Positions 1 through 57,988 of a stretch of 64,000 nt of DNA are shown in pieces. Made by a program: the position numbers and the translations under genes. The stretch lies in NCBI RefSeq assembly GCF_964340395.1, contig NC_135562.1, forward strand, positions 5,502,134 through 5,566,133, in the 5' to 3' direction. The DNA comes from Glandiceps talaboti. Its lineage: Eukaryota; Hemichordata; Enteropneusta; Spengelidae. The notes beneath the pieces are model-generated. The model saw only the letters and a list, made by a program, of their open reading frames with translations, was not told the DNA's origin and did no database searches. Positions within the stretch are counted from its first letter, which is position 1. The number at the start of each line of letters is the position of its first letter.

Positions 1-801
1 TTACCAAATGATAACATTTTGAAAAGAAAACTCAAATGTCTAGAAATAGTTGTCTGTTTCTTGTGAAGAATGCCCTTAACTTCTCACTGGACCATGTCAT
101 CTGAGGTACCCTCCAGTGAGGGTTTGCTATTAATATTATTGAGGTTTCATATTTCACCATTTGAGGGCACCCTTCCAAAAATGTTATTATAAAGGTATCA
201 ATTTTCTGTCACACAAGAGTGTGAAATTGCAGATTTATCAGCAAATTCCAGTTGTCAAGATGTGTGACCAAGTGCTTCTTTTTTCTTTCTTTTTTTTTTG
301 TATTTTTGCAAGGGTAATTGAAAAAACCATGTAAACAGACATCGCCTCATTAGTCAGACAAACGACCTTGTCTGGGAGAAGGCAATCACTCAGTTAAAGT
401 ATATAATGAGAGTGACTGCTGACATGTAAACTAATACAACTACTGCACTGAACAAAATTAAAAAAGAGAGAAAAGAATTTAATGTTAATTTTGAATTAAT
501 ATAAATGTATAACTTTATTGCCATTTGCGTAAAAATGCATTGGAAATTGGCTTTCCACTCATAAAATGAGGTGAATAAAATTGAAAACTAAAGATTGGAA
601 AGAAAACAACAGTTGAATAAAACATTGGAAAGAAAAATGCAAGTGGAATGTAAAAGCAAGATGTAACACATCAAATGATTTAAAATATACATGATGCTAT
701 AGAAACAAATAACATGAAACTAAAACAAACGAATATGCTCACTAGTTAGGAATTCAAATCATGTTTGGAATCAAAATAAAAACTACTCTTTATCTTTTCA
801 G

Positions 802-32052
<31,251 letters not shown>

Positions 32053-32205
32053 CCATAGAGTTTAACAAGTAAGTCCAAGTTTCTTGTTTTGTCCATTGTC
32101 TTTTCTCCACTTCTGCTTGGTCAACTTTGCCAAACTCTCCGCTCACTACCTAGAGGGCAGTCTTTCAGTTACTGTGTCTGCCTCTACCAACACCTCTCAC
32201 TGTCT

Positions 32206-32475
32206 CAGGGGTGAACAAATCATTTTGTGAACTGGTGGTTCCCGGACCAGTGGCTTAAAAAATACAGTGGTCCTGCTGAAAGAATTAGTGGTCCCAGGTC
32301 CCGCTAATGTGAAACATTAAATCTTACCTATGAATCTGTATATTCAGGCGACTTTTTAACATAGTTATTAACAGTAAGGTACTGGTCCGACGGACCAGAC
32401 AAGGTAAAATTTGTGTGGTCCGCCCAAAAGATTCGCTAGTCTTGGACCCAGGACCAGCAGATTTGTTCACCCCTG
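32206..32475. mobile_element. MITE, family C copy 2 (hAT-like ends)
   Basis: 270 bp with 16-base terminal inverted repeats, CAGGGGTGAACAAATC and its complement ending in CACCCCTG. Over 200 bases match 19942-20214. No clean target duplication is visible. Confidence 0.9.
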
Positions 32476-32754
32476 CCTCTCTCTCTCTCCCTTCAAAACA
32501 TTTCTATGTAAATATATCTTTTACTTAGTTTACTTAGGTTGACGTACGTAGATAACTTCCAGGAGTAGGCTAACGAACCTAGGTTGTATACATCCCAATC
32601 CATGTAAGATTTTGTTTGTCATATTTTATAGCTTGCCCTCTCAAAGATCTGCCTCGGCACTGTTCAAAACAATGAATCAATGGTGCTGTAACTATTGAAT
32701 GTGGCAAATTGTTGCAAGTGTCCAATAGGCCTATATGAATTGGTGAATCTTGTA

Positions 32755-32960
32755 TACTGTAAAACCTGGAAATTTTCGTCAAAGTCTTATTTATGCTTTT
32801 TTCGTTGGAAAAACCCCCAAAAATTAAGTGATGACTATTAAAATTACTTCTTGTACATGAACACAATATACCAATCTGGTGATTGGTAAAAAGTTAATCT
32901 TTGAGAACTAGCTGAAGACTGTAAAATCACAAAGCAGGTTTACAGTATTTCCTGATACAC
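32755..32960. mobile_element. MITE-like dispersed repeat, copy 2
   Basis: Begins ATACTGTAAAACCTGG and ends GCAGGTTTACAGTAT, inverted relative to each other; the interior matches 3370-3620. Confidence 0.7.
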
Positions 32961-33499
32961 ACAGGTGGTAATGTTTTAATAGCTTGAATAAATATCCGTG
33001 TCTTACACATTAAAGAGTACAAAGTTGGCAACAACCTCGTTGTAGAATCATGTATACAACTCTATACATAAATGACGTTTTTTTATTCCCAGACACAAAA
33101 TAATCCAAGTCTGTCAATAGATGGGAAAGGGATTGAAAAATAGTTGTCTGCCAACTAATCTAGTCCAACCCTGCCAACATATGTGATAATAATCAGAAAA
33201 CAACTATTATCTGGACATTTTCACCTTTCCTGCCGATTTCTTACATATATTCAAAACTTTTACAAATAAAGATTGTAATATCCCGTATTAGTTTCAATCA
33301 TGTTACTCTGCACTCTAGATTTGTAATACACGTTTCTCTAATGTACATGTTTTTGTTTTGTTTTGTTTCATCAGGTATATATAATAGTGGATGTAGAAAA
33401 CTTAGTATCCTGTCCACCTTGAAAGGCTCAACTTTCTAATCAATAAACTTTTAACTGAGTTGTTTAGAGGAAAGCAGATTAAGTAGAACAATGTATAGA

Positions 33500-33600
33500 A
33501 GACCAATGATGGTGAAGATGACTATGATGACAATGACGATGGCGACAACGACTATGATGATGACGACCAAGATGATGACGAAAATGGAAATCATCATGTC
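33500..33600. repeat. Imperfect GATGAC repeat
   Basis: Runs of GATGATGACGA and GACAATGACGATGGCGAC downstream of ROCK. Reverse-strand open frame is Ile/Val low complexity. Confidence 0.8.
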
Positions 33601-36600
33601 AAGCATTACTAAGATGTAGGAATGTAGACAAAGGGAGGCACTCTGTCGTTGTCTGTCAGAGTTTGTTGTCAAGATTTTATAAAACCACAAACTTTATGCT
33701 GAGAAGTGATTGACTATTTATAAATGTAAAATTCTAAATTGTTAGTACTGAAATGTTTGAAGGTGGGTTGAATTGTCATTCTTGTGTTCATTGTCGGTTT
33801 CATTAAAACTCACAACAGTGGCGAGATTTGTTTCAACAAGTTACGATAGACAGAACCTATAAGTATTATTATGGTGTGTGGAAGATTACATGAATGGGTG
33901 ACAGCAGTGCCATAGTGGTGCTTTTATAATTGCCCTGAAGTTAAAATAGTGTAAACACTTAGAGTCAACAAAAATGGATGCTTGAAGTCTACGAAAGTAA
34001 AACACTATGGCGCTTCCCATAGACTGAACCATTCTCTCACAGCTGGTAAACTTTGAATTTTTCAAAAAATTGTAGACTATCAGAGACAAAGTCACCATGT
34101 TACAATACTGACATGATTAAGTTTGTGATAAACTAAACTTGCGTCTGTCTAACTTGTTGAAACATATTTTTCTATTGTAATATTAAGAAACATAAACATG
34201 TATGCAGATGAGTATAAAGACACATTATCAGAATACTACGTCAAAATAACGTGTTGGGTTCATAAACGTGTATTTCCAGTGCACATTGTATTGCAAAATT
34301 ATTTTAGACACATCAACACTTTTCCCTTTTGATTAAAGAGGGTGGGGCTTTTCTTGCCAGCACCCATCTTCCATGCAATTGGTTCAACCCAACCGTGCAT
34401 ATATAAATGTACACAGGATTATTCCATTGTTTCTTGAAGGGATGATTAGGTTTACTAGTGACTGCCAAATAACTTGACCACCAGAATTCTACAGCATCGA
34501 AAATATTATGGAACACAATTTTGTGATATTATCATGTGATAAAAGAGAATCATCATTCGAACCAAATTAGCTTCAAAATTAGATTGAAATTTGAATATCT
34601 GATGATTTTTTTGAGGCAATTATACTTACAGGTAGTGTTTAGTTTTGATATATTTGTTGACATATCAGGTACCCAGTTGTTAATTCCGTTATCAGTATAT
34701 CAACCAACCAAATATTCCTGTTGTTTGAACTATTATGACATATCATTCGGTCCCCAGATGAAAATTAAACGGGACCTTGAGCTGTTTGTTGCCACTTTTG
34801 CACTGAAAAATACATGAATTAGTCACAAATATAAGAAAGTTGGAAAGAAATTAGTAATGTTCAAATTGTGTATGAAATTTTGATTTACATGTAATCTTAG
34901 TAGAGAAATTGCATGTAGAGACCTTTTCTGGGAACAGCGCCCTCTAGCAGGAGTTATGTAAATGAGGGAAACATCTCATTTGAATATTCATGTAACATCT
35001 CATTTCAAAGACCAACCAAAGCATAGGGAAGTCGGATGTGCAGCTGTACTACCTCGTCTTGCAACTTTCAAAACAACCTCAAATCAGGCTATCTAGCCAT
35101 GGACAGAACTGTAGAGGGCACACTTTTTTGTAAAGTGCCAAGTGGATAGAACTGTAGAGGGTGCTGTTTATTGTAAAGATCTGTTGATTCAAGGTTCTAA
35201 CTCGTATTTGACATGACTCAATGCAAAGGAACGTGACAAACTGTGATGCATTAGACATTCAACAAAGTTTTAATTCACTGTACAGACAATCTAAACTTAC
35301 TAAATATGTAAATACTTTAGTCTATTCAAAGATTGTTTTCCAACATTTCATTGGACTGCAAAGTTTGCGCAATTTTAGTTCATTTCAACAAGAACGGACT
35401 ATGACAGTCAAAAATCTGATTATTTTTGTCACTTCAGTGAATTGTATTTTTGAACATTACATGTTACATTGTATCGTTTTCCCAGTTTCATGTAACACAC
35501 TGATGGTTTTTTTTTCAAGTTATTCTGTTCAATAAGTTAGCAGTGTTTCAAAAATGAAGATTTTCCAAAGTGAGCTAAAAACCCTTCCCATATACATTTC
35601 ACTTTTTAGTCTTGTTCACATGGTGTTCCGAACTATGGTAAATGTTATACATACTCTAGTTTTATCGGTAATATTTTACCATTTTCTTAACTATGCAATA
35701 TAAACATGAAGCTAAATTTGTTCTTGTGGTTACTCTATACTTTCTTTCATGGTAATTTTGAATCTATTATTGTATTGAGAGTATATTGGCAGTTTTCCAA
35801 TAATCGTGCATATTTGGTATTGCACTGGAAGCAATGTTGGCAGTCATCCAAAAAAAATATACATATTTGATGAATTCTTGGCACCCATCCAAAAATCATA
35901 CATATATGGTGTTACTTGGTGATTTGTTGGCAGTTGTCCAGAAACCATACATATTTGGTGTTGCAGACACAATTTTTTTTTTCATCACATGACTAAACCT
36001 TTAATGTCTTGGATTCATCAAATAAATTTTACACATAGTGTTTCAAATTTTATCTGCAAGTTAAAGAAGCCTGTGTCAAATTAAGTGGCATTGCAACAAC
36101 CAAATGAAACTAATTTAGTTTAATTGTTTAGAGAAGAGATCATTTTATGCTACTAGTTCTTGATTTGCTAGTTGTTAAAGTGCATCACAATTGAAGAATT
36201 TACAAACACAATGTGATGCTTTATCTCGTACAATATTAGTTTTAATACCAGACACCTCATACTTCTACTATTAGTGGTAATGTAAACACTCTTGTTGCAA
36301 AACAACTTCGGATGTAGTTCTGTCCTCCATTATGCCACTATAGTCGAGGATCTCTGAAAGTAAACTATTTTTGCATGCTGTCTTAGTTTGATAAGTCCAT
36401 ATTGAGTAAGACACACAACAACTTATTCAGAATCTGCTGTTTGGCGCAATAACATGTAAAATTACAATTAATATTTTTTTCAAGATTTACATAACTCCAC
36501 TACACACTAATCAGCCTGTGATGACATTAGAGAATTCTAAACACTCATTGGCCAACAGACCATATGCTTTGTGATTATCAGCCAATCAGAAACAGTACGA

Positions 36601-37324
36601 CTATTAGTTATCCTTTCATGATGCCTGATTGGTCGTTTTTGGATTTTTGGAACCAATGAGCTATTGATACTAAAGATTGAATGGTACTATACAGACATAT
36701 TCATTTCTGTAGTCAGTTTCAGTAAACTTTCTTGATGTAAGTTACATATATTTACGATTTCAGATTACATTTCATGTTCTCTCTTTCTCTCTTGCTCTCT
36801 GCAATTCATCAAGTTGTATTTTGAAAGTGTTTGGTGTAAAATATTTTATTATCTAATGCTGGGAATGTTCGTATCTTTCTCCTATATTTCAATCTCTAAC
36901 AAATTTTTCCAAAAATGTCTTTAATTTTATTTGTCTTAAGTTAAAATGTGAGCCAGGAGTTTTGCCTTTGATAAGTAGCATTTGACTTTTTTGAATACTG
37001 GCGATATTTAGTCCGATGACACGTCAACTCTTGAACAACTACCTAAATTCAAGAGATGGAAGATTATTGAAAAATGTGTTTTCAGAAGTAACAGTTCGAT
37101 GTTCATTTTGACACCAAATATATCTGCTGGTTTGAATATGAATTATTGGCTTAAAGTTGTGAAAAAGGATTTACAGTTATAGAATCCAAATTTTTGCTCT
37201 AAAATTTCAAACTGCATGCACCTTTCTGGTTGAAACAGATTTGCACCAGTTCCATCTTGAACTAGAGTCACTAAGCATGACCTGTTGGACTAACCATTTT
37301 GAAATATGCGAACATGTGTTGTAT

Positions 37325-37548
37325 CTGTATACTGGTCCAAACTGGTCAAAGAAACCAGTTTGAACTAGTGCACACTGGATTGATTTTAATGAGATCAAAA
37401 TTATCATTCACGAATCAGAGAAAACTGGTTTGAACTAGTTTCACCCAAGTAGTATGATGTAGTTCAAAGAAATCGTAGATGCATTCAAATTATCCATCAA
37501 AACTGGTTTGAACCAGGTCAGGTCGGAGAATACTGGTTTAAACCAGTC
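37325..37548. repeat. Cluster of ACTGGTTTGAACCAGT-type palindromes
   Basis: At least five related sites: ACTGGTCCAAACTGGT, AAACCAGTTTGAACTAGT, AAACTGGTTTGAACTAGTTT, AAACTGGTTTGAACCAGG, and the perfect palindrome ACTGGTTTAAACCAGT at 37532-37547. Spacing is irregular, so this is not a simple tandem repeat. Confidence 0.8.
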
Positions 37549-37831
37549 CAATCCAGAAAAAATAATTCTATTTTTTCAGTTTAAACTTGATAACACCAAA
37601 GAAAGGAAACTGTTGAATCCATATATGAATTTTTGACAGTTAATTTTGATTTTCTGAGATTATTACCAGGAAATCAGCTATTTTCCTTTCATTTTGTACA
37701 GAATTTCTATTATAAAGTAATTTAGTTTGTAGCCGGTTTTCTTTGGAGTGGGAGTACAATTACATAGGGTTTGTAATTTTTTTTTCTTTATTGCATGCAT
37801 ATATCAGTCGATATCACACTACTGAAAGTCA

Positions 37832-37837
37832 AATAAA
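37832..37837 (+). terminator. Candidate distal ROCK polyadenylation signal
   Basis: AATAAA in AGTCAAATAAAATTAC, followed by an AT-rich stretch with TGTGTATTCTTG, a GT/T-rich element. No transcript evidence. Confidence 0.3.
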
Positions 37838-38914
37838 ATTACAATTATATATGCAGCTTGTGTATTCTTGTATTATATATGAGTAGTAATACACCACATT
37901 TCAAAATACACATTTCAAAAGTTTGAATGGTGTATTTTAATTGAATGTAATCATAGACCCTACGTGGAATTAATATGCTGTTTCTTTTCGCTAATTTTGT
38001 TTAATAGACGCAGATAAACAATTTCTCTGAAAGTTGTACTTTTGATAGAATTGCTGTTTGAATCCGTGGGCACATTACTGGAGCCAAATTTCAATCTTAA
38101 CTTTGATCCTTTCTTTCCTCATGATTCAGCGATAGATCCTAGTAGCAGTAGACAGTCTACTGTCAGACGTTATCCATTTTTGTATCCTGTTGTAAGAAAT
38201 ACATATACAATTCTTAAATCTTTAGTATGTACTCTCGGTCAAGAACACCAGACCGCACAATACATCAAACTACTCAATACATTGCACAGCGTGAAAGGGG
38301 CATAAGATGAGTTTTAATACGGTTTTAGGCGACATTTATACTGCATATTCAAAAGTCACTCGTAGTATTCTACTTTCTAAAGCATACGTATAATAATTGC
38401 AATTAACTGAACTCAAACCTGGTATTAAGATATAGCATATAAACAATTCGATGACGTAATTTATGATACGTATCAAAATATGTCGAGCAATATATACCAG
38501 GCAATCAACTCTTCTGACAAAACAAGAAGATAATTATAATATCATACAACACATGTATTGATATTAATAATATTATTTTACAATTTTTTTTTACGAAATT
38601 AGATTTAGCAGTGTCTAAATGAAGAATTGACTTAAGATAAGATGACCCCTACATTATGCAAATTATCATGCATGCAAATTAGATATAAAAAGATGTGCTT
38701 GTTTTCAAAAACTGAAAATATAGTGAAATCTACTAGACGGTCTAAAATTTGAGTTAGGGTTTGTAGTACAGCGTCAAAGTGAAGAATTGTCAAATACAAG
38801 ATGACCCCCATATATGCAAATTATGTCTGAAAGATGTATTTATCTGTCAAAATTTAAAACTTAAACTGTAATGTCAAACTGTAAAAATAACATTACTTTG
38901 GTGTTACGGATTGA

Positions 38915-53032
<14,118 letters not shown>

Positions 53033-53129
53033 TTACGAGGATACTCCCTATGCAGTCCACCTTATTATGCACTGGACCACTGCCACGCATATCATAACGG
53101 TACGCTGAATATCCCACAATTCTCTCTGA

Positions 53130-53135
53130 TTTATA
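53130..53135 (-). promoter_or_regulatory. Candidate TATA box of the sulfatase gene
   Basis: Minus strand reads GCATATAAATCAG, about 98 bases upstream of the ATG, which would place the start of transcription about 70 bases before it. Sequence match only. Confidence 0.4.
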
Positions 53136-53355
53136 TGCTCTTCCTATTCTGGCAATTCACCAGTGTACAAAGTTTTACGTAAATTTGAAATTTCAAACCG
53201 TAGAATTGTTACTGAAGAGTTTCTGAATATATAATTATTTTTTGGTTGAAGGAGATTTTAATATTATGAAAACAGTCACCTTTCTAAGCATATTAAGCAT
53301 GCAATTAGGATTGAATATTCATCACAAGGATATTTACAAATTAAAAAGAAACTTG

Positions 53356-53717
53356 AAAGTGGCCATATGGATGAGGATTGGGTATTTATTGTGGGGTTTT
53401 AATTTATAAAACAATTTTATCATCATGGCTTCCTACTTGAGAAATCAATGTGAAACAACATAGACCAAGTCTGTGTTGGTAACTCAATACATTACAAAAA
53501 GCTAAAATTTGTGTAGCAAAATTGTTATTGTACGTACAATAACAGAGATTTCACACATTTATTAATGTTTTATAATTGGTTGAGTTACAAAGAAGGATTT
53601 TACATTAAAATTATGTTGCTTCACATTGATTTCTCAAGTAGGAGGCCATGATAAAATTGGTTTATAAATCCAAAATCCAAAATAACTACCCAATTCTCTT
53701 CCATATGGCCACTTTAA
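53356..53717. mobile_element. Palindromic MITE, family A copy 3
   Basis: Ends AAAGTGGCCATATGG and CCATATGGCCACTTTAA, centre GTTATTGTACGTACAATAAC at 53524-53543. A solo end of the same family (TTAAAGTGGCCATATGGATG) lies at 53854-53889. Confidence 0.88.
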
Positions 53718-53853
53718 GATCTCGCTTTTTCTGCATGGGTAGAAAAAAAACCACATTAAAACTCTTTACACAGATCGACTACCCAAGTTGATGGTTACCT
53801 CCAAAACAATATTGTTCATAGCTGTTAGGACATTTGTATTCAGAATTTACAAC

Positions 53854-53889
53854 TTAAAGTGGCCATATGGATGAGAATTGGGTATTAAA
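53854..53889. mobile_element. Family A MITE, solo terminal fragment
   Basis: TTAAAGTGGCCATATGG and ATGAGAATTGGGTATT match the end of copy 3, then similarity stops. Confidence 0.7.
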
Positions 53890-55185
53890 ATGCCGCGCCG
53901 ACATCCAAGGATACAAAAATCTTTAGAAAGTGTGGGCCATATTTTCACTCTCAGTACTCCACTGGTAGTCACCATTACTGCATTCTTTTTAATTTACAGA
54001 TAAAACGAAGCAGAAACAATCCTCATGACAGTAGTTTAGTAGTCCGGTTATGACTATTATGTAACGTTAAATACTGCCATCCTTCAAATATTTCCCTCTA
54101 TGCCTCCCATACAGTGACAGTAAGTCTTTAAACATCCACAAAGCCATGCGGACTTTGCTCCCTATTAGATATATCTGTTTGCTTTCCGTGATGCCTAATT
54201 TTGCTGATGATGTCATGTCAAAAGCCACATGGTCTAAAAACATAAATAAATTTCAATATGCAATTATTTGTCCATGTCGTTTGAATTTTGATAAGTTAAT
54301 ATAGTTTCAATCCCAGTCTGTAGTGTCTGTAGTACCTGGCAGGCCATGGTCTTGTTTTTTGTTTTAATCAATATTCAAGTCTACTTAATGTCTGGTTTGT
54401 TTGGCCGTACATTCCAGGTTTTTTACTATGATATCACAAATATAGACCAGTTACGGAAAGTAGTCAGTGTCAACAAAATACTGTAACACGGACATTTCTT
54501 GTAGTTTAGGGACATTGGTGCTTGGATTATTTTACAGTTCACGTTACCTAGGCAGTACTATAGGAAGTAGTACACGTGTGTTTTATCGAAGAGGAATATG
54601 CTGAAACAGTTCTTATTTGAGCAGGAAAACTGTTCTCCATATGGGTTACATGTACCATATATACGTAAAAACGCATCAGTAACATTTGTTGTGATTTTGA
54701 CGGTTTTTCTTCTTTTTTGTGCTTTTCTGCATGCCTGCGTTTCTACCAGTTAAAAATCGGAACAAAAAGCACAAAAAACAAGAAAAAACCTCAAAATCAC
54801 AAGAGGGTAGAGGACTCTGTGACTTTGGAATGTTACACTGGATCCATTGGTTCAATGGAATGTTACGCCAGGTCGTTTCAAAAATCAAGTCTGAAAGCGG
54901 ACTAAATAACGCACTCTTGTTGTTGTCGGTGATTTAAGGCGGATTGTACTGTGTTTTGCAGTGTTAAGCCCAGACAAGGAGTTTTTTTAGTGGTCGTTGA
55001 TAAATTGTAAAACGAGCTATAATCTGTAAATTCTATCTAAAACGTCCCAAACGACCCATAAACGAGCATAAACGGGCCAAAACTAACCAAAACCAACCAA
55101 AAACTAGCCAAAACAAGCCAGGAATTGACTCCAATGTCTTCGACGGGCACACACTCACACTCCGCATACAGACACCATGCACCAG

Positions 55186-55488
55186 TGCACTGTGTTCAGC
55201 CATATTTGAGACATATTTTGGCCGAGGGCGCACTGTATAGAAGTACACACATGCACTTGTCCATACAGCCCCCGTAGCCATGTCCACTATCAATTACTAC
55301 CTTGTCCGATAGATATTATTTATTAATAATAATAATTTGTAATTTCTTACTATGTAATGTAATGAATAAATCTTTATATTAATCAATAAATTAATCAATC
55401 CATCAACCTTTATTGCACAACAACATGCCATAGCAAGTACGGTAAAGTGAATACAATACAGTCATTTAGCCAACTGCTAGACGAAAGT
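55186..55488 (-). repeat. Left arm of a 2.5-kb inverted repeat
   Basis: Reverse complement of 57373-57745 in ordered blocks: TTCAGCCATATTTGAGACAT, ATTTTGGCCGAGGGCGCA, CTACCTTGTCCG, TGCACAACAACATGCCAT, CAGTCATTTAGCCAACTGCT. Arms bracket the reverse-transcriptase fragment. Confidence 0.85.
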
Positions 55489-55949
55489 GATCAATAATTA
55501 TTTATTTATCATGTGAACATGATTTATTTTGTTTTGTAAATGTTATATATATTATAGATATTGTTAGCCATATTTAGCCAACTGACATGGAGGGCGCTGT
55601 CCGGCCTAATGTAGACAGTCTGAAACATGGCCATAAAAAACATGTTGATGAACGAATTTGGCCTTATTTTTGAGTAGCCATGTCATAGTTTTGATGGAAA
55701 TTGTACGCATTTTTCCAAAACTGAAAGAGTCATTGTTGATGCCTTAGTATCCCTTTAGGGAATGGCTAAGGACACCCCCTGGTCACACTTTATATAGTCT
55801 TGTATTTCACCAGGTATATACCATCAAAGTTCTTAACATACGGTATTGAACTAATAAACTATAGTAATATGACTTTTGCTGTACTTATAATGCATGTTGA
55901 TTATATTTAGAAAGTTAGTACAAAGAGAGCCATAATTTTTATAAACCTG

Positions 55950-56290
55950 AAGTATCACCAGCTTTGCCATTTTTTTCATCAAATAATCAAAGTTATATTC
56001 AATAATAATTTGTCAATTATAAAAGACATTGTATCTGTTGGTAAGTAGCCAATGTTATCCATAAGTGATGTAGTGTGACAGCTTGGTTTTCGATCTGTTG
56101 CCATGTTCAAATTGTACTAGTAGTAACTGTAGTATCATTTTTCGATCAGACAACCACAATATATTAAAATACCAATAATCAGACACTGTACATGATAATT
56201 TGTAGTTGATATTAGCCATAAGTAGTACATAACCGGGTTGAAATCATGATCGCCATCAACCTGATATACAATTGAATTTTATTTATCTAT
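55950..56290. mobile_element. Dispersed repeat, family D copy 3 (partial)
   Basis: Shares ATCAGACAACCAC, CCATGTTCAAA-TGTACTAGTA and the ATTATCCATAAG-type block with copies 1 and 2. More diverged. Confidence 0.6.
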
Positions 56291-56568
56291 CTACAGCTAC
56301 AACCAAATGTGTTTCCCACAAAAAATATACCCCACAATAGTAGTGTGTTGTAATGTAAAGACAGCAGATAGTCGTGAAGTTACCACACTTTATAGATAAT
56401 ATGGCAAATTGCATTGTTTCCTTACTTTTAATTTATGTTGGTTGAGAGATGTTTAACATGGTAAATAAATCAGTGTATAAGGAACAGATTTGTTGTAGTT
56501 TGGTTTTGTCTTTAAATGCAGTGTTATACAACCTCAACAATGATGATATTTGCAGTTGTATGCAGGAT

Positions 56569-56819
56569 AAAGAGCTTGAAGCCCATCAACCACAACTCTA
56601 CCCATGCATGACTGGAAGTGTGTCAATGTTACGCCTATATTTAAGAAAGGTTGTAAATGGTTAGCCAGCAATTACCGACCAATCAGCCTTACAAGTGTTG
56701 TCTGTAAAATAATGGAAACCTCGATAAGGAATTCTATTGTGAAATATATGAACAGTAATAACTTGTTTAGTGATCAAAAGTTTGGTTTCATCAGTGGTCG
56801 TCGTACTGTATTACAATAA
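56569..56819 (+). mobile_element. Non-LTR retrotransposon fragment, start of reverse transcriptase
   Basis: Frame from about 56604 reads VTPIFKKG, NYRPISLTSVVCKIME and FGFISGRRT, the N-terminal blocks of Jockey/CR1-type LINE reverse transcriptases. It stops at 56817 (TAA) and lacks the catalytic FADD block, so it is a dead fragment. Confidence 0.88.
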
Positions 56820-57036
56820 ATCATATATTAATAGTTTATAACCATAATGGCAGAACAGTAAATAGAGTGACAATACAGATCTAGATGTTTGGAAACTGAA
56901 ACATGTTCAGTTGATATGTCTTAAACATATTAATATTATCATTGTTATTATTCCTCTTATTATGTTTTACCAAATTTTATTTTTTTCCATGTTTTATGTT
57001 AAATTTGGTACAAATGCATATTAAGGTAGTTTTGAT

Positions 57037-57200
57037 TACCATGGCAACACATGTTCATAAAATGATCCCATTTTTGAACTCGGCATGACAAACTACTACA
57101 AGTAGGGTGGTTAATTTTCAAATAAACTTTATTATTATTAAAAATATTATATATTATTTAATTATATATTATATACTATTTAATTATTATTATTATTATC
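57037..57200. repeat. Dispersed repeat, family E copy 2
   Basis: Second copy of the 51125-51265 sequence, ending in the same TTTATTATTATTAAAA tract. Confidence 0.75.
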
Positions 57201-57372
57201 ATTAAACAAGACTCACTTCTCATCTTTATTCATTCAAACCACACACTAAATTTAGAAAAATGTATACACATATGTGTGGAGTCGAGGCAGTGCTTCTATA
57301 CAGTTCTATATTTATTTATTTGCACATTTGACCTGATGATAAACTTCCTCTTGGAAAGTTTCTTGTTGATGT

Positions 57373-57745
57373 AAACAGTCCTCCAGCAGTTGGCTAAATG
57401 ACTGTATTGTATTCACTTTACCACGCTTGGTATGGCATGTTGCTGTGCAATAAAGATTGATTGATTGATTGATTGATTGATTAATTGATTGATTGATTGA
57501 TTGATATAATTATTTATTTATTATATTATATTATATTATATAGTAAGAAATTACAAATTATTATTATAGATAAATAAAATCTACCGGACAAGGTAGTAAT
57601 TAATAGTGGACAGGGGTCTGTATGTATAAGTATTTGCTATTCATATTAGTACCAAAGTGCATGTGTGTACTTCTATACAATGCGCCCTCAGTCGGCCAAA
57701 ATATGTCTCAAATATGGCTGAACACAGTGCAAAGACCAATGCACA
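57373..57745 (+). repeat. Right arm of the 2.5-kb inverted repeat, with (GATT)n
   Basis: Contains CAGCAGTTGGCTAAATGACT, GTGCAATAAAGATTGATTG and a (GATT)n run, resembling a LINE 3' end, then ATATGGCTGAACACAGTG. The arm ends about 120 bases before the glycosyltransferase start codon. Confidence 0.8.
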
Positions 57746-57824
57746 CACTTTAATATTAACTCCAGTAGAGAATTGCTAAACCTGTCCATGTCAAACACTG
57801 AGTCAACATTTGACACCTAAAGGG

Positions 57825-57832
57825 TATAAAAA
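57825..57832 (+). promoter_or_regulatory. Candidate TATA box of the glycosyltransferase gene
   Basis: GGGTATAAAAAG lies 41 bases before the ATG at 57866. A start about 30 bases downstream would leave a 5' UTR of only about 10 bases, so either the leader is very short or a later ATG is used. Confidence 0.45.
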
Positions 57833-57865
57833 GCCTGACACGACGTATCTTACTGTCTATAAAAC

Positions 57866-57988
57866 ATGCCGAATGATTGGAAACAAAAGAAGATGACTGC
57901 CTTTATCTTCAGTCTAATGCTCGTGTCCGTATTGTGCATTTTTTACGTGGGCAGGACAAAGATAATAATAAGTCCAGAGTTCTCGAAA
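57866..57988 (+). CDS. Glycosyltransferase exon 1: signal anchor
   Basis: 123 bp, 41 codons, phase 0 end with GTAAGT. Encodes a short basic N-terminus and FIFSLMLVSVLCIFYV. A TATA-like box precedes it. Confidence 0.75.

Larger units (their letters stand above)
32053..38914 (+). other. ROCK 3' flank and intergenic region
   Basis: No conserved coding sequence is seen. It must contain the ROCK 3' UTR. GTAAGT at 32069 and TTTCATCAG ending at 33374 could bound a 3' UTR intron. AATAAA occurs at 33442 and again at 37832 (followed by an AT-rich tail), so short and very long UTRs are both possible. Short open frames here show no family features. Confidence 0.6.
53136..57824. other. Divergent intergenic region between sulfatase and glycosyltransferase
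   Basis: No intact gene seen. Contains the family A MITE, an inverted repeat pair, a family D copy, a family E copy and a reverse-transcriptase fragment. The remainder is AT-rich sequence in which I see nothing recognisable. Confidence 0.6.

Noticed and set aside
34536-34817. 93-residue open frame downstream of ROCK
   Set aside because: No domain-like features; expected by chance in AT-rich DNA of this length.
34925-34960. Second CTCF-like site, GCGCCCTCTAGCAGG
   Set aside because: Two mismatches in the core, and the same GCGCCCTCT block recurs in several repeats here.
35221-35535. 104-residue open frame downstream of ROCK
   Set aside because: No recognisable motif and no splice or promoter support; possibly 3' UTR sequence.
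38042-38305. 87-residue plus-strand open frame between ROCK and the sulfatase
   Set aside because: No family features, no splice or promoter context, AT-rich surroundings.
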